This document shows positions 53,536-62,404 of a DNA stretch of 64,000 nucleotides, in pieces. The DNA is from CAG-217 sp963638105. Its GTDB lineage: Bacteria; Bacillota; Clostridia; Oscillospirales; Acutalibacteraceae. The notes under the pieces were generated by a model. It was not told where the DNA came from. It made no database searches and saw nothing but the letters and a program-made list of their open reading frames with translations. Both the position numbers and the translations under genes were made by a program. The DNA lies in the NCBI GenBank assembly GCA_963638105.1, contig CAVHPP010000005.1, positions 40,125 to 104,124 on the forward strand. Direction: 5' to 3'. Each line of letters starts with the position of its first letter. Position 1 is the first letter of the stretch.

Positions 53536-54575
53536 CCTTATCTTCTCTGTGGCATACGGTATATCCTATTCTGATTGCCATTTTATTTTTTGAGCTGATC
53601 ATTTTGGTGCATGAGGGCGGGCATTATATTGCCGCCCGGCTAATGAAGATCAAAGTCAATGAGTTTTCCGTGGGTATGGGCCCCAAGATCATACAGCGGG
53701 AAAGGAACGGCACCAAGTTCACCCTGCGCTGGATCCTTTTTGGCGGCTACTGCCAAATGGAGGGCGAGGGGGAGGACTCGGAAGACCCCAACGCTTTTAA
53801 CAAAAAGAGCGTGCCAGCTCGGCTGTTTGTGGTGGTGGCCGGTGCGCTGATGAATTTGGTGCTGGGCTTTTTGTTGACCGTGCTGATCGTGTGCGGCAGC
53901 CATTTGATCGGTACTGCCCAGGTGGCGAAGTTTGAGGCGAACGCCGCCAGCGCAGCCTCCGGGCTGCAAGTGGGCGACACCATTCAGTCCATTGACGGTA
54001 TGCGGGTTTACACCGCAACCGATGTGACCACCGGTCTGTCCCGCAGCGCAGACGATACCCTGACGATCGTCGTTAAGCGGGACGGCGCCAAAAAGACCTT
54101 GCAGGTCAAGTTTGATACAGAAGAATATGAGGGTCATCGGTTTGTAAAGATGGACTTTTGGCTCCACGGTGTGCCCAAGAATGTGGGTAATGTGCTGCGG
54201 GAGAGTGTGATGCAAACGGTGTCTTACGCCCGTATGGTGTTCCTGTCTGTGGCAGATATGCTGTCCGGCCGCTTTGGCCTGGCAGACATCAGCGGCCCGG
54301 TGGGCGCCGTGTCCTATGTGAGCCAGGCGGTGAAAACCTCTGCCTACTCCGCCCTGCGGCTGATGGCAATACTCACCATCAATGTGGGGCTGTTTAACCT
54401 GTTTCCCATTCCGGCGCTGGACGGCTGGCGACTGTTTCTGCTGGTGGGCGAGGGGATTTGCAAACGCAAGCTGCCGGATAAGGCAGAGTGGGTCATTAAC
54501 GCGGCGGGGCTGGCGCTGCTGCTGCTCTTTATGTGCGTGGTGACCTTTAGTGATATTACCAAGTTGTTTTCGTAG
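53532..54575 (+). CDS. rseP: Site-2 intramembrane protease RseP
   Basis: This 347-residue zinc protease has the HExxH motif as LVHEGGHYIAARL in the first membrane segment (about residues 22-34; the common form is HELGH). A PDZ domain (about 125-210, with ASGLQVGDTIQSIDG) follows. The second metal site is in NLFPIPALDGWRLF, where LDGGR is more usual. The GTG start is in the dxr overlap. It probably cleaves anti-sigma factors or signal peptide remnants in the membrane. Confidence 0.94.
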   Translation: MTLSSLWHTVYPILIAILFFELIILVHEGGHYIAARLMKIKVNEFSVGMGPKIIQRERNGTKFTLRWILFGGYCQMEGEGEDSEDPNAFNKKSVPARLFVVVAGALMNLVLGFLLTVLIVCGSHLIGTAQVAKFEANAASAASGLQVGDTIQSIDGMRVYTATDVTTGLSRSADDTLTIVVKRDGAKKTLQVKFDTEEYEGHRFVKMDFWLHGVPKNVGNVLRESVMQTVSYARMVFLSVADMLSGRFGLADISGPVGAVSYVSQAVKTSAYSALRLMAILTINVGLFNLFPIPALDGWRLFLLVGEGICKRKLPDKAEWVINAAGLALLLLFMCVVTFSDITKLFS

Positions 54576-54584
54576 GTGAGCAAA

Positions 54585-55634
54585 ATGGAAAGAAGAAAAA
54601 GCAGAAAAATCAAATTAGGCAATACCACCCTGGGCGGCGACAGCCCGGTGCTGGTGCAGTCCATGCTGAATGTGCCGTCTACGGACATTGACGGCTCTGT
54701 GGCCCAGGCTAAGGCGCTGGCGGCTGCCGGGTGCCAGGTGATCCGCTTTGCCATTCCGGATGAGGCGGCGCTGGATCTGATTGAGCCCATCAAGAACGCC
54801 GTGGATGTGCCCCTGGTGGCGGACATTCATTTTAACTACCGCCTGGCGCTGGGTGCTGCCCGGCGGGGGATCGACAAGATTCGTATTAACCCGGGCAACA
54901 TCGGCAGCGACGACCGGGTAAAAGCGGTGGCGGATATTTGCAGAGAAAAGCAGATTCCCATTCGCATTGGGGTTAACAGCGGCTCGCTGGAAAAACATAT
55001 TTTAGCCAAATACGGCGCGCCTACCCCTGAGGCCATGGTGGAGAGCGCCATGTACCACGCGGCGCTGCTGGAGAAGTTCGACTTTAACGATATTGTTATT
55101 TCCATTAAATCCAGCAATGTGCCCACCATGATCGCTGCATACGAGATGGCGGCGCAGCGGTGCGACTATCCCTTGCACCTGGGTGTGACGGAAGCGGGCA
55201 CCGAACGTATGGGCATTATCAAGTCTGCGGCGGGGATCGGCTCCCTGCTGTGCCACGGTATCGGCGACACTATTCGGGTGAGCCTTACCGACGACCCGGT
55301 GAAAGAAGTTTTTGCCGCCATGGATATACTGAAAGCCATTGGGCTGAAAAACGACAGCCCTTACTTAATTGCCTGCCCCACCTGCGGGCGCACCCGCATT
55401 GACCTGGTGGGTCTTGCAAAACAGGTGGAGGAGAAGCTGCGGGATGTGCACAAGCCCATTAAAGTGGCTGTGATGGGGTGCGTGGTCAACGGCCCCGGCG
55501 AGGCCAGAGAAGCGGACATTGGCATTGCCGGCGGTGACGGCGAGGGTCTGCTGTTTAAGAAAGGCCAAATTCTTCGCAAAGTGCCGGAGGATCAACTGCT
55601 AACGGAATTGATGAAAGAGATTGATAAATTATAA
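54585..55634 (+). CDS. ispG: 4-hydroxy-3-methylbut-2-enyl diphosphate synthase
   Basis: This 349-residue iron-sulfur enzyme carries out the sixth MEP-pathway step. It has VQSMLNVPSTDI at the N-terminus (TIM barrel), and the 4Fe-4S ligands are in ACPTCGRT and GCVVNGPGEA near the C-terminus. I choose the ATG at 54585, with AGGTGAG upstream; a GTG nine bases earlier abuts the rseP stop. It shares one base with the polC ATG (TAATG). Confidence 0.95.
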   Translation: MERRKSRKIKLGNTTLGGDSPVLVQSMLNVPSTDIDGSVAQAKALAAAGCQVIRFAIPDEAALDLIEPIKNAVDVPLVADIHFNYRLALGAARRGIDKIRINPGNIGSDDRVKAVADICREKQIPIRIGVNSGSLEKHILAKYGAPTPEAMVESAMYHAALLEKFDFNDIVISIKSSNVPTMIAAYEMAAQRCDYPLHLGVTEAGTERMGIIKSAAGIGSLLCHGIGDTIRVSLTDDPVKEVFAAMDILKAIGLKNDSPYLIACPTCGRTRIDLVGLAKQVEEKLRDVHKPIKVAVMGCVVNGPGEAREADIGIAGGDGEGLLFKKGQILRKVPEDQLLTELMKEIDKL

Positions 55635-58600
55635 TGCAAGCAATGAACCGATTTGTTGAATATTTTGGCGCCTATTTGGACGAGACAGGTCGCCTGGCGT
55701 TGGCAGACGCGGCGGTGGTGGGTATGTCTACTTACCACGACCGGCGCGAGCTGCACATTGCCTTACAGTTGCCGGCGTTGGTAGAGACGGCGCAGCTGGA
55801 GCGGTGTGCAGACCAAATTGCTACCCAAATGGGGCTGGAAAAAGCAGTGCTGACCCCCCATTATGCCCCGGCGGCGTTCTCTGCGGACTGTCTGCCCTCC
55901 CTGATTGCCAACATTAAGCGTCACCATGCGGAGGTCAACGGCTTCTTTAAGGACGCCAAGGCCACGGTGAACGGCAACACCCTACATATCGACCTGCAAT
56001 ACGGGGGCAGGGAGGTGCTGCTGGCCAAGGGCACGGACAAACTGCTGGCCCAGGAAATCCATAACCTGTTTGATTTGGATCTGGTCGTGGAATTTGTGGA
56101 AGCCAAGACCTATGATATAGAGGCGGCGGTGCGCTCTGCGGTGGCAGAGAAGCAGGAGGCCGAGAAACAAAAGAAAGAAGAAGCGGAAAAGCAGGTGGAG
56201 CACCGGCCCATGCAGGGCGGTTTGCCCCTTTATGGCGACACGGTGCGGGGCTTTTTTGGCAAGCCTATTCGGGAACTGCCTAAGCCCATGAATGAGGTCA
56301 AGACCGACGACGGCTACATTACCGTGTGGGGTGATGTGTTGTGCAGCGAGGCGCGGGAAACCAAGCGTGGCGGCAACAAGATCTTTTCCTTTAATATCAG
56401 CGATTACACATCTTCCATGACGGTGAAGATGTTTGACACCAATAAAGTGATGGACCCGGTGATCGACAAGATCCAGAGTGCCAAGACCGTGATGGTCAGC
56501 GGTATGTACCAGTACGACAATTACGCCGGTGAGTATGTACTGCGGGCCAATTCGCTGGCTACCGTGACCAAGATGGAGGAGATGGACACCGCCCCGGAGA
56601 AACGGGTGGAGCTGCATATGCATACCTCTCTGTCGGAGATGGACGCCATTTCCTCACCTACCTCTTTGGTAAAGCGGGCGGCCAAGTGGGGCCACAAGGC
56701 GGTTGCGATTACCGACCACGGCGTGGTACAGGCACTGCCGGAGGCCTGCAAGGCAGCCAAGAGCGCCGGTATCAAGCTGCTATGCGGTATGGAGGGCTAC
56801 CTGGTAGACGACGAGAAGTACCCGGACTTTATGAATATGAAGCTGAAGGACTTCCCCCGGTATCATATTATTTTCCTGATCCGCACCCTGGCCGGGCGCA
56901 AGGTGCTGTATAAGCACATTTCCAAGAGCAATATTGAGTATTTCAAGAACCGTCCGCTGATCTTGAAGTCGGCACTGAAAGAGCACCGGGACGGCATTAT
57001 TATCGGCTCTGCCTGCGAGCAGGGCGAGCTGTACCAGGCCATTCTCCACGGCAAAAGTGACGAAGAGTTGGAGAAAATCGCCGCCTTTTATGATTATTTG
57101 GAAATTCAGCCCAACGGCAACAATGCTTTTATGCTGCGTTCCAATAAAGAAATTCATGAGCAGATCCGGGAAGAAGAGGATCTGAACAATATTAACCGCA
57201 AAATTCTCGCCATCGGCGACAAGCTGGGCAAGTTGACCGTAGCTACCGGCGATGTGCATTTTCTGGATAAAAAAGACGCCAAGTTCCGCGCTATTATTAT
57301 GGCCAGCAAAGGCTTTGAGGACGCGGATATGCAGCCACCTCTGTACTTTAAGACCACCAACGAGATGTTGGAGGACTTTGCCTACCTGGGCGACCGGGCC
57401 AAGGAAGTGGTGGTGGATAACCCCAACAAGATCGCCGATATGATCGACGACGATATTGTGCCCATTCCTCCCGGCACCTTCCAGCCCCACATTGACGGCG
57501 CAGACGATGAGCTGACGGACATTTGCTGGAAAACCGCTAAGGAGAAATACGGCGACCCGGTGCCGGAGTATGTGGCCTCTCGCTTGCAGCGCGAGCTGGA
57601 CTCCATTATCAAGCACGGTTTCGGCGTGCTGTATGTTATTGCCAAACGATTGGTTAAGAACTCGGAGGAGCACGGTTATTTGGTGGGCTCCCGAGGGTCC
57701 GTCGGTTCCTCTTTTGTAGCCCACATGGCGGGTATTTCCGAGGTAAACCCCTTGGCACCTCATTATGTGTGCCCCAAGTGCAAGCACAGTGAGTTTATAC
57801 AGGACGGCTCTGTGGGCAGCGGCTTTGACCTGCCGCCTAAGGACTGCCCTCACTGCCACATTCCCATGAACCGGGACGGCCACGAAATTCCCTTTGAGAC
57901 TTTCCTGGGCTTTGACGGCGATAAAGAGCCGGATATTGACTTGAACTTCAGCGGCGATTACCAGTCCCAGAGCCATCGGTTCACCGAGGAGCTGTTTGGT
58001 AAGTCCCATGTGTTTAAGGCCGGAACCATGGCCACCGTGGCGGAAAAAACCGCCTTTGGCTATGTGATTAAGTACCTGGAGGAGCGGGGCCTGGAGGGTT
58101 CAACTCCCAAGGCGGAGATTGAGCGGCTCAAAGACGGCTGTACCGGTATTAAGCGTACCACCGGCCAGCATCCGGGCGGCATGGTGGTTGTGCCGGACGA
58201 GTACGAGGTGGAGGACTTTACGCCGATTCAGTACCCGTCTAACGATAAGAGCAAGGGCACCTACACCACCCACTTTGACTTTAAGAATGCCCTGCACGAT
58301 ACGCTGCTGAAGCTGGACGAGCTGGGTCACGATGTGCCCACCCTTTATAAATTCCTGGAGGACGCCACCGGTATTCCGGTGATGGATGTGGACCTGTGCG
58401 ACCCCAAGCTGTACCGGATGATCACCTCTACGGAGCCCATCGGCGTGTCGCCGGAGGATATTGATTGTCCCACCTCCACATTGTCTATCCCGGAGATGGG
58501 CACTCCCTTTGTGCTGGGAATGCTCATGGAGGCACAGCCAAAAACTTTTTCCGATTTGCTGCAAATTTCCGGCCTGTCCCACGGCACGGATGTGTGGTTG

Positions 58601-59407
58601 GGCAACGCCCAGGAGCTGATTAAAAACGGCGTGTGCACCATTTCTGAGGTGATCGGCTGCCGTGACGGTATTATGACCTATCTGCTCCATAAGGCGGAAG
58701 CCTATGAGCAGCGCACCGGCAAGCCCTCGCCCCTAAGCAAGAAGGATTGCTTTAAGATCATGGAATACACTCGTAAGGGCAAGGCACCCAAGGAACTGCC
58801 GCCGTATGAGGAAGCCATGAAAGAAGTGGGCGTGGAGCAGTGGTACATAGACAGCTGCTATAAAATCAAATATATGTTCCCCAAGGCCCACGCAGCGGCG
58901 TATGTGATCGCTGCTCTGCGCCTGGGGTGGTACAAGATCTATTATCCCTTGCAGTATTACAGCGCGTTCTTTACCGTGCGCGGCGGCGATTTGGACGCTG
59001 TGGCGGCGGTTCAAGGCAAGGATGCGGTTAAGGCCAGAATGGAAGAGATCAAGCGCAAGGGCAACGACGCCTCTGCCAAGGAGCAGGACACATACGGCAT
59101 TTTGCAGATTGTGATTGAAATGCTGGCTCGCGGATACCACTTCCTGCCTGTGGATATTTATAAGTCCGACTGGCGGGTGTATAATATTGAGGACGGCAAG
59201 ATCCGTCTGCCTTTTAGCGCCATTGCCGGCGTAGGTGAGAACGCAGCCAAGCAGTTGTCTCAGGCCAAGGACGACGGTATGGGCGAGTTTATTTCCTGCG
59301 ACGATCTGATGGCACGCAGCGGGGTAGGCAAGTCTGTGGTAGACTCCCTGCGCGAGGCGGGGGCACTGGGCGATCTGCCGGAGAGCAACCAAATTTCTCT
59401 CTTTTAA
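55634..59407 (+). CDS. polC: PolC-type DNA polymerase III alpha subunit lacking the DEDD exonuclease domain
   Basis: This 1257-residue main replicase of low-GC Gram-positive bacteria is about 180 residues shorter than Bacillus PolC. The order is N-terminal domain (1-200), OB domain (about 220-320), PHP domain (from His328/His330), palm with PDIDLNFSG (Asp767, Asp769), zinc ribbon CPKC/CPHC, fingers and a C-terminal clamp peptide QISLF. In Bacillus the DEDD proofreading domain is inserted after LVDDG in the PHP domain; here LVDDE (390-394) runs through a short linker straight into PRYHIIFLI (408-416). The nine PHP metal positions are all filled (His328, His330, Asp337, His362, Glu387, His411, Cys461, Asp540, His542). 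The frame is intact throughout. Confidence 0.96.
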   Translation: MQAMNRFVEYFGAYLDETGRLALADAAVVGMSTYHDRRELHIALQLPALVETAQLERCADQIATQMGLEKAVLTPHYAPAAFSADCLPSLIANIKRHHAEVNGFFKDAKATVNGNTLHIDLQYGGREVLLAKGTDKLLAQEIHNLFDLDLVVEFVEAKTYDIEAAVRSAVAEKQEAEKQKKEEAEKQVEHRPMQGGLPLYGDTVRGFFGKPIRELPKPMNEVKTDDGYITVWGDVLCSEARETKRGGNKIFSFNISDYTSSMTVKMFDTNKVMDPVIDKIQSAKTVMVSGMYQYDNYAGEYVLRANSLATVTKMEEMDTAPEKRVELHMHTSLSEMDAISSPTSLVKRAAKWGHKAVAITDHGVVQALPEACKAAKSAGIKLLCGMEGYLVDDEKYPDFMNMKLKDFPRYHIIFLIRTLAGRKVLYKHISKSNIEYFKNRPLILKSALKEHRDGIIIGSACEQGELYQAILHGKSDEELEKIAAFYDYLEIQPNGNNAFMLRSNKEIHEQIREEEDLNNINRKILAIGDKLGKLTVATGDVHFLDKKDAKFRAIIMASKGFEDADMQPPLYFKTTNEMLEDFAYLGDRAKEVVVDNPNKIADMIDDDIVPIPPGTFQPHIDGADDELTDICWKTAKEKYGDPVPEYVASRLQRELDSIIKHGFGVLYVIAKRLVKNSEEHGYLVGSRGSVGSSFVAHMAGISEVNPLAPHYVCPKCKHSEFIQDGSVGSGFDLPPKDCPHCHIPMNRDGHEIPFETFLGFDGDKEPDIDLNFSGDYQSQSHRFTEELFGKSHVFKAGTMATVAEKTAFGYVIKYLEERGLEGSTPKAEIERLKDGCTGIKRTTGQHPGGMVVVPDEYEVEDFTPIQYPSNDKSKGTYTTHFDFKNALHDTLLKLDELGHDVPTLYKFLEDATGIPVMDVDLCDPKLYRMITSTEPIGVSPEDIDCPTSTLSIPEMGTPFVLGMLMEAQPKTFSDLLQISGLSHGTDVWLGNAQELIKNGVCTISEVIGCRDGIMTYLLHKAEAYEQRTGKPSPLSKKDCFKIMEYTRKGKAPKELPPYEEAMKEVGVEQWYIDSCYKIKYMFPKAHAAAYVIAALRLGWYKIYYPLQYYSAFFTVRGGDLDAVAAVQGKDAVKARMEEIKRKGNDASAKEQDTYGILQIVIEMLARGYHFLPVDIYKSDWRVYNIEDGKIRLPFSAIAGVGENAAKQLSQAKDDGMGEFISCDDLMARSGVGKSVVDSLREAGALGDLPESNQISLF

Positions 59408-59415
59408 GTCCGGGC

Positions 59416-59444
59416 TTGACAAACGCTCTTTTGTGTGGTAGCAT
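59416..59444 (+). promoter_or_regulatory. Sigma-A promoter of the his operon
   Basis: Perfect TTGACA (59416-59421), a 17-base spacer and TAGCAT (59439-59444), nine bases after the polC stop. Confidence 0.82.
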
Positions 59445-59453
59445 ATTACCACA
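59434..59453. promoter_or_regulatory. Palindromic candidate operator on the his promoter
   Basis: TGTGGTA-N6-TACCACA is a perfect 7-bp dyad covering the -10. It is well placed for a repressor such as a TrpR/YerC-type HisR, but the protein is not in the window and the match to any known site is not established here. Confidence 0.55.
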
Positions 59454-59480
59454 TTAGCGTACTAAAGCGAGGAAAACGAC

Positions 59481-61094
59481 ATGAAACAATATGCAAAAGT
59501 AACCCCGGAGGGTAGCCGCGACCTGCTGTTTGAGGAGTGCGACGATCGCCGCCGGGTAGAGAACGCTCTGATCGGGCTGTATGAGGCTAACGGTTACCGC
59601 AAGGTGATCACCCCAACATTGGAATTTTTTGATGTGTTCAACAGCGGAGACGCCGGACTGGACGCAGACGAGATGTATAAGCTGACGGATAACCGGGGCA
59701 GGACCACCGTGCTGCGGCCGGACAACACTCTGCCCATTGCCCGTCTGGTGGCTACCCGGCTGTCGGAGGACGCCTTTCCGGTGCGGCTCTATTACAATCA
59801 AAATGTATTCGTGCGCAACAAGGAGCTGGCCGGGCGCACCGACGAGGTGGCGCAGAGCGGCATTGAACTGATTGGCGACGGCTCTATGGCGGCGGATATT
59901 CAGGTCATTACGCTGGCCTGCCGCGCCATGCAAAGCACGGTGCCGGGCTTTAAGATCGAGTTGGGCCACGCCGGGTACTTTGGCGCGGTGCTGCGCAATC
60001 TGAATGTAAAACCGGCAGTGAAGGCAGAAATTTGCCACCTGATCGAGCAAAAGAACTTTGCGGCGCTGGGCGATTTGCTGGATACCTTGGAGGATTGCAG
60101 AGAGACCCGGGTGCTGCGGCGACTGCCACGGCTGTTTGGCGGCCCGAAGGTGCTGGACGAGGCACGGGAACTTTACACCGAGGGCGGCGCGGACGCCTCC
60201 TTGCAGTATATTAAAACATTATATGATACTCTGTGTGCCGCAGGCTTGCAGGAGCAGGTGCTGTTGGATTTGGGCATTGTCAATCGTTCTAACTATTACA
60301 CCGGCGTGATCTTTCGCGGGTATGTGCAGGGCAGCGGTCTGACGGTGCTGTCCGGCGGTCGGTATGACAATCTGCTGGGCGAATTTGGCACGGACAAACC
60401 GGCCATCGGCTTTGCGGTGGATGTGTCGGCGGTAACCGATGTGCTCCACGAGGAGATTAATTTGGATCGCCCGCTGCGTATTGCACTTACTAAGGGACGG
60501 CTGGAAAAGGCGTCTGTGCAGATGTTCAAGACTATGGGGCTGAACACGGAGGCTTTGGAGAATAAAGGCCGTCGGCTGATCTTGCCGGTGGACCGGTACG
60601 AGGCGGTACTGTCCAAAGCGCCGGATGTGATTACTTATGTGGAGCACGGCGTGTGCGACATTGGTATTGTAGGCAAAGACACCATTGTGGAGCACGGCAG
60701 TGCATTCTATGAAGTGCTGGATCTGAATATCGGCCGCTGCGCCTTTGCCCTGGCCACCAAGAAGGGCACGGATTTCTTCAGCGGCTACAAGCGCAAAACC
60801 GTTGCCAGCAAATATCCCAAGGTGGCTAAGGAATTCTTTAAGTCCAAGGGTATGGATGTGGATGTGATCAAGATCGAGGGCAGCGTGGAACTGGCGCCGC
60901 TCCTGGGCTTGGCAGACGGCATTGTGGATATTGTGGAGACCGGCTCCACCTTAAAGGAGAACGGTTTGGAAGTGGTAGAGAAGATCATGCCCATTTCTGC
61001 GCGGGTGATCGTGAATATGGCTTCTATGAAGTTGCGCAAGGACGAGATTGAGGCGTTCCTGCATGATATTGAACTGGCAGCGCAAGTGGGTTGA
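59481..61094 (+). CDS. hisZG: Fused ATP phosphoribosyltransferase: HisZ regulatory part plus HisG catalytic part
   Basis: This single 537-residue frame joins two proteins that are normally separate. Residues 1 to about 322 are HisZ, a histidyl-tRNA synthetase-like subunit (TPEGSRDLLFEE, TVLRPDNTLPIARLVATR, LSGGRYDNLLGEFG). From Pro331, LRIALTKGRLEKA begins a short-form HisG, with DIGIVGKDTIVE and DIVETGSTLKENGL. The HisZ part lacks the C-terminal anticodon domain, as usual. The pair catalyses the first step of histidine synthesis and is normally feedback inhibited through HisZ. The joint (about 320-331) shows no stop or slippery run. hisD follows with a small gap. Confidence 0.93.
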   Translation: MKQYAKVTPEGSRDLLFEECDDRRRVENALIGLYEANGYRKVITPTLEFFDVFNSGDAGLDADEMYKLTDNRGRTTVLRPDNTLPIARLVATRLSEDAFPVRLYYNQNVFVRNKELAGRTDEVAQSGIELIGDGSMAADIQVITLACRAMQSTVPGFKIELGHAGYFGAVLRNLNVKPAVKAEICHLIEQKNFAALGDLLDTLEDCRETRVLRRLPRLFGGPKVLDEARELYTEGGADASLQYIKTLYDTLCAAGLQEQVLLDLGIVNRSNYYTGVIFRGYVQGSGLTVLSGGRYDNLLGEFGTDKPAIGFAVDVSAVTDVLHEEINLDRPLRIALTKGRLEKASVQMFKTMGLNTEALENKGRRLILPVDRYEAVLSKAPDVITYVEHGVCDIGIVGKDTIVEHGSAFYEVLDLNIGRCAFALATKKGTDFFSGYKRKTVASKYPKVAKEFFKSKGMDVDVIKIEGSVELAPLLGLADGIVDIVETGSTLKENGLEVVEKIMPISARVIVNMASMKLRKDEIEAFLHDIELAAQVG

Positions 61095-61108
61095 AAGAGG
61101 GTAGAACA

Positions 61109-62392
61109 ATGAAAATCACAAAAGCAAACGGCGTGGTCGAGTACCAGCTTCTGGCTCAGCTGAAGCAGCGGGCAGGGGAGACGGATCCCAAGATCACCGA
61201 GGCGGTGACCACCATTATCAATGGCGTAAAAGAGGGCGGCGACGAGGCTGTGCGGGAGTACACCGTGCGGTTTGACGGCAGCGTGCCTAAAAAGATCGAA
61301 TATGATAAGGACGAGATTGCAGCCTTTTTGGATCAGGTAGACCCGGCCTTTAAGGACGCTGTGGTGAAAGCGCAGCAAAATATCTATGACTTCCATCAGC
61401 GCCAGGCCCAGCAAAGCTGGATGACCACCAAGGAAAGCGGCGTAATTATGGGTCAGCGTATTCGCGGGCTGAAGCGTGTGGGCATTTATGTGCCCGGCGG
61501 CACGGCGGCGTATCCCTCCTCTGTGCTGATGAACGCTGTTCCCGCCAAGATTGCCGGTGTGCAGGAGATCATTATGGTGACCCCGCCCGGCAAGGACGGC
61601 AATCCCAATCCCAATATTATGGCGGCGGCCGCGGTGGCCGGTGTGGATAAGGTGTTCTTAGTAGGCGGCGCCCAGGCGGTGGCTGCTTTGGCCTACGGCA
61701 CCCAGCGAATCCCCAAGGTAGATAAAATCGTTGGTCCCGGCAATATCTTCGTGGCCACGGCTAAAAAGCTGCTGTACGGCGTGGTAGATATTGATATGGT
61801 GGCAGGCCCCAGCGAAATTCTCATTGTGGCGGACTCTACGGCGGACGCCTCCTTCTTGGCAGCGGACCTGATGAGCCAGGCGGAGCACGATATGCGGGCT
61901 TCTGCCATTCTGCTGACCACTTCCGAGTCTTTGGCGAAGAGCACGCTGCGGGAGATTGATCGGCAGATCAAGACCTTGGTGCGGCAGGAGATCATTCAAA
62001 AATCCTTTGACGACTACGGTGAAATCATCGTGTGTGACAATTTGCGCCAGGCACTGGATTTTGCTAACGAATTGGCGCCGGAGCACTTGGAATTGTGCGT
62101 GGCTGAGCCGCTGAAATATATCGGTATGGTGGATAACGCCGGTTCCGTATTCCTGGGCAATTGGTCCCCGGAGCCTTTGGGCGATTATTATGCAGGACCC
62201 AACCATGTGCTGCCCACCAGCGGTACGGCTCGGTTCTTCTCGCCCCTGTCGGTAGACAGCTTTGTGAAGAAGTCATCCTTTATTTATTACACCCCGGATG
62301 AGCTGAAAAAGGCCAAGGACGATATTATGCTTTTGGCAGAGACGGAGGGCCTGACCGCCCACGCCAACTCCATAAAAGTACGGTTTGAATAA
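61109..62392 (+). CDS. hisD: Histidinol dehydrogenase
   Basis: This 427-residue zinc enzyme carries out the last two oxidations to histidine. It has VGIYVPGGTAAYPSSVLMNA, the NAD region GGAQAVAALAYGT, and zinc/substrate residues in SQAEHDMRASA and GPNHVLPTSGTARF. The ATG at 61109 has AGAGGG upstream; a TTG 18 bases earlier overlaps the end of hisZG and is less likely. hisB follows after 12 bases. Confidence 0.96.
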   Translation: MKITKANGVVEYQLLAQLKQRAGETDPKITEAVTTIINGVKEGGDEAVREYTVRFDGSVPKKIEYDKDEIAAFLDQVDPAFKDAVVKAQQNIYDFHQRQAQQSWMTTKESGVIMGQRIRGLKRVGIYVPGGTAAYPSSVLMNAVPAKIAGVQEIIMVTPPGKDGNPNPNIMAAAAVAGVDKVFLVGGAQAVAALAYGTQRIPKVDKIVGPGNIFVATAKKLLYGVVDIDMVAGPSEILIVADSTADASFLAADLMSQAEHDMRASAILLTTSESLAKSTLREIDRQIKTLVRQEIIQKSFDDYGEIIVCDNLRQALDFANELAPEHLELCVAEPLKYIGMVDNAGSVFLGNWSPEPLGDYYAGPNHVLPTSGTARFFSPLSVDSFVKKSSFIYYTPDELKKAKDDIMLLAETEGLTAHANSIKVRFE

Positions 62393-62404
62393 GAGGTGCG
62401 GTTT

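Noticed and set aside
56780..58009. Open frame of about 409 codons opposite polC
   Set aside because: It is a shadow of codon bias in polC; no start signal or known motif.
59445..59480. T-box or His attenuator before hisZG
   Set aside because: The leader is only about 30 bases, with no His codon run and no terminator pair.
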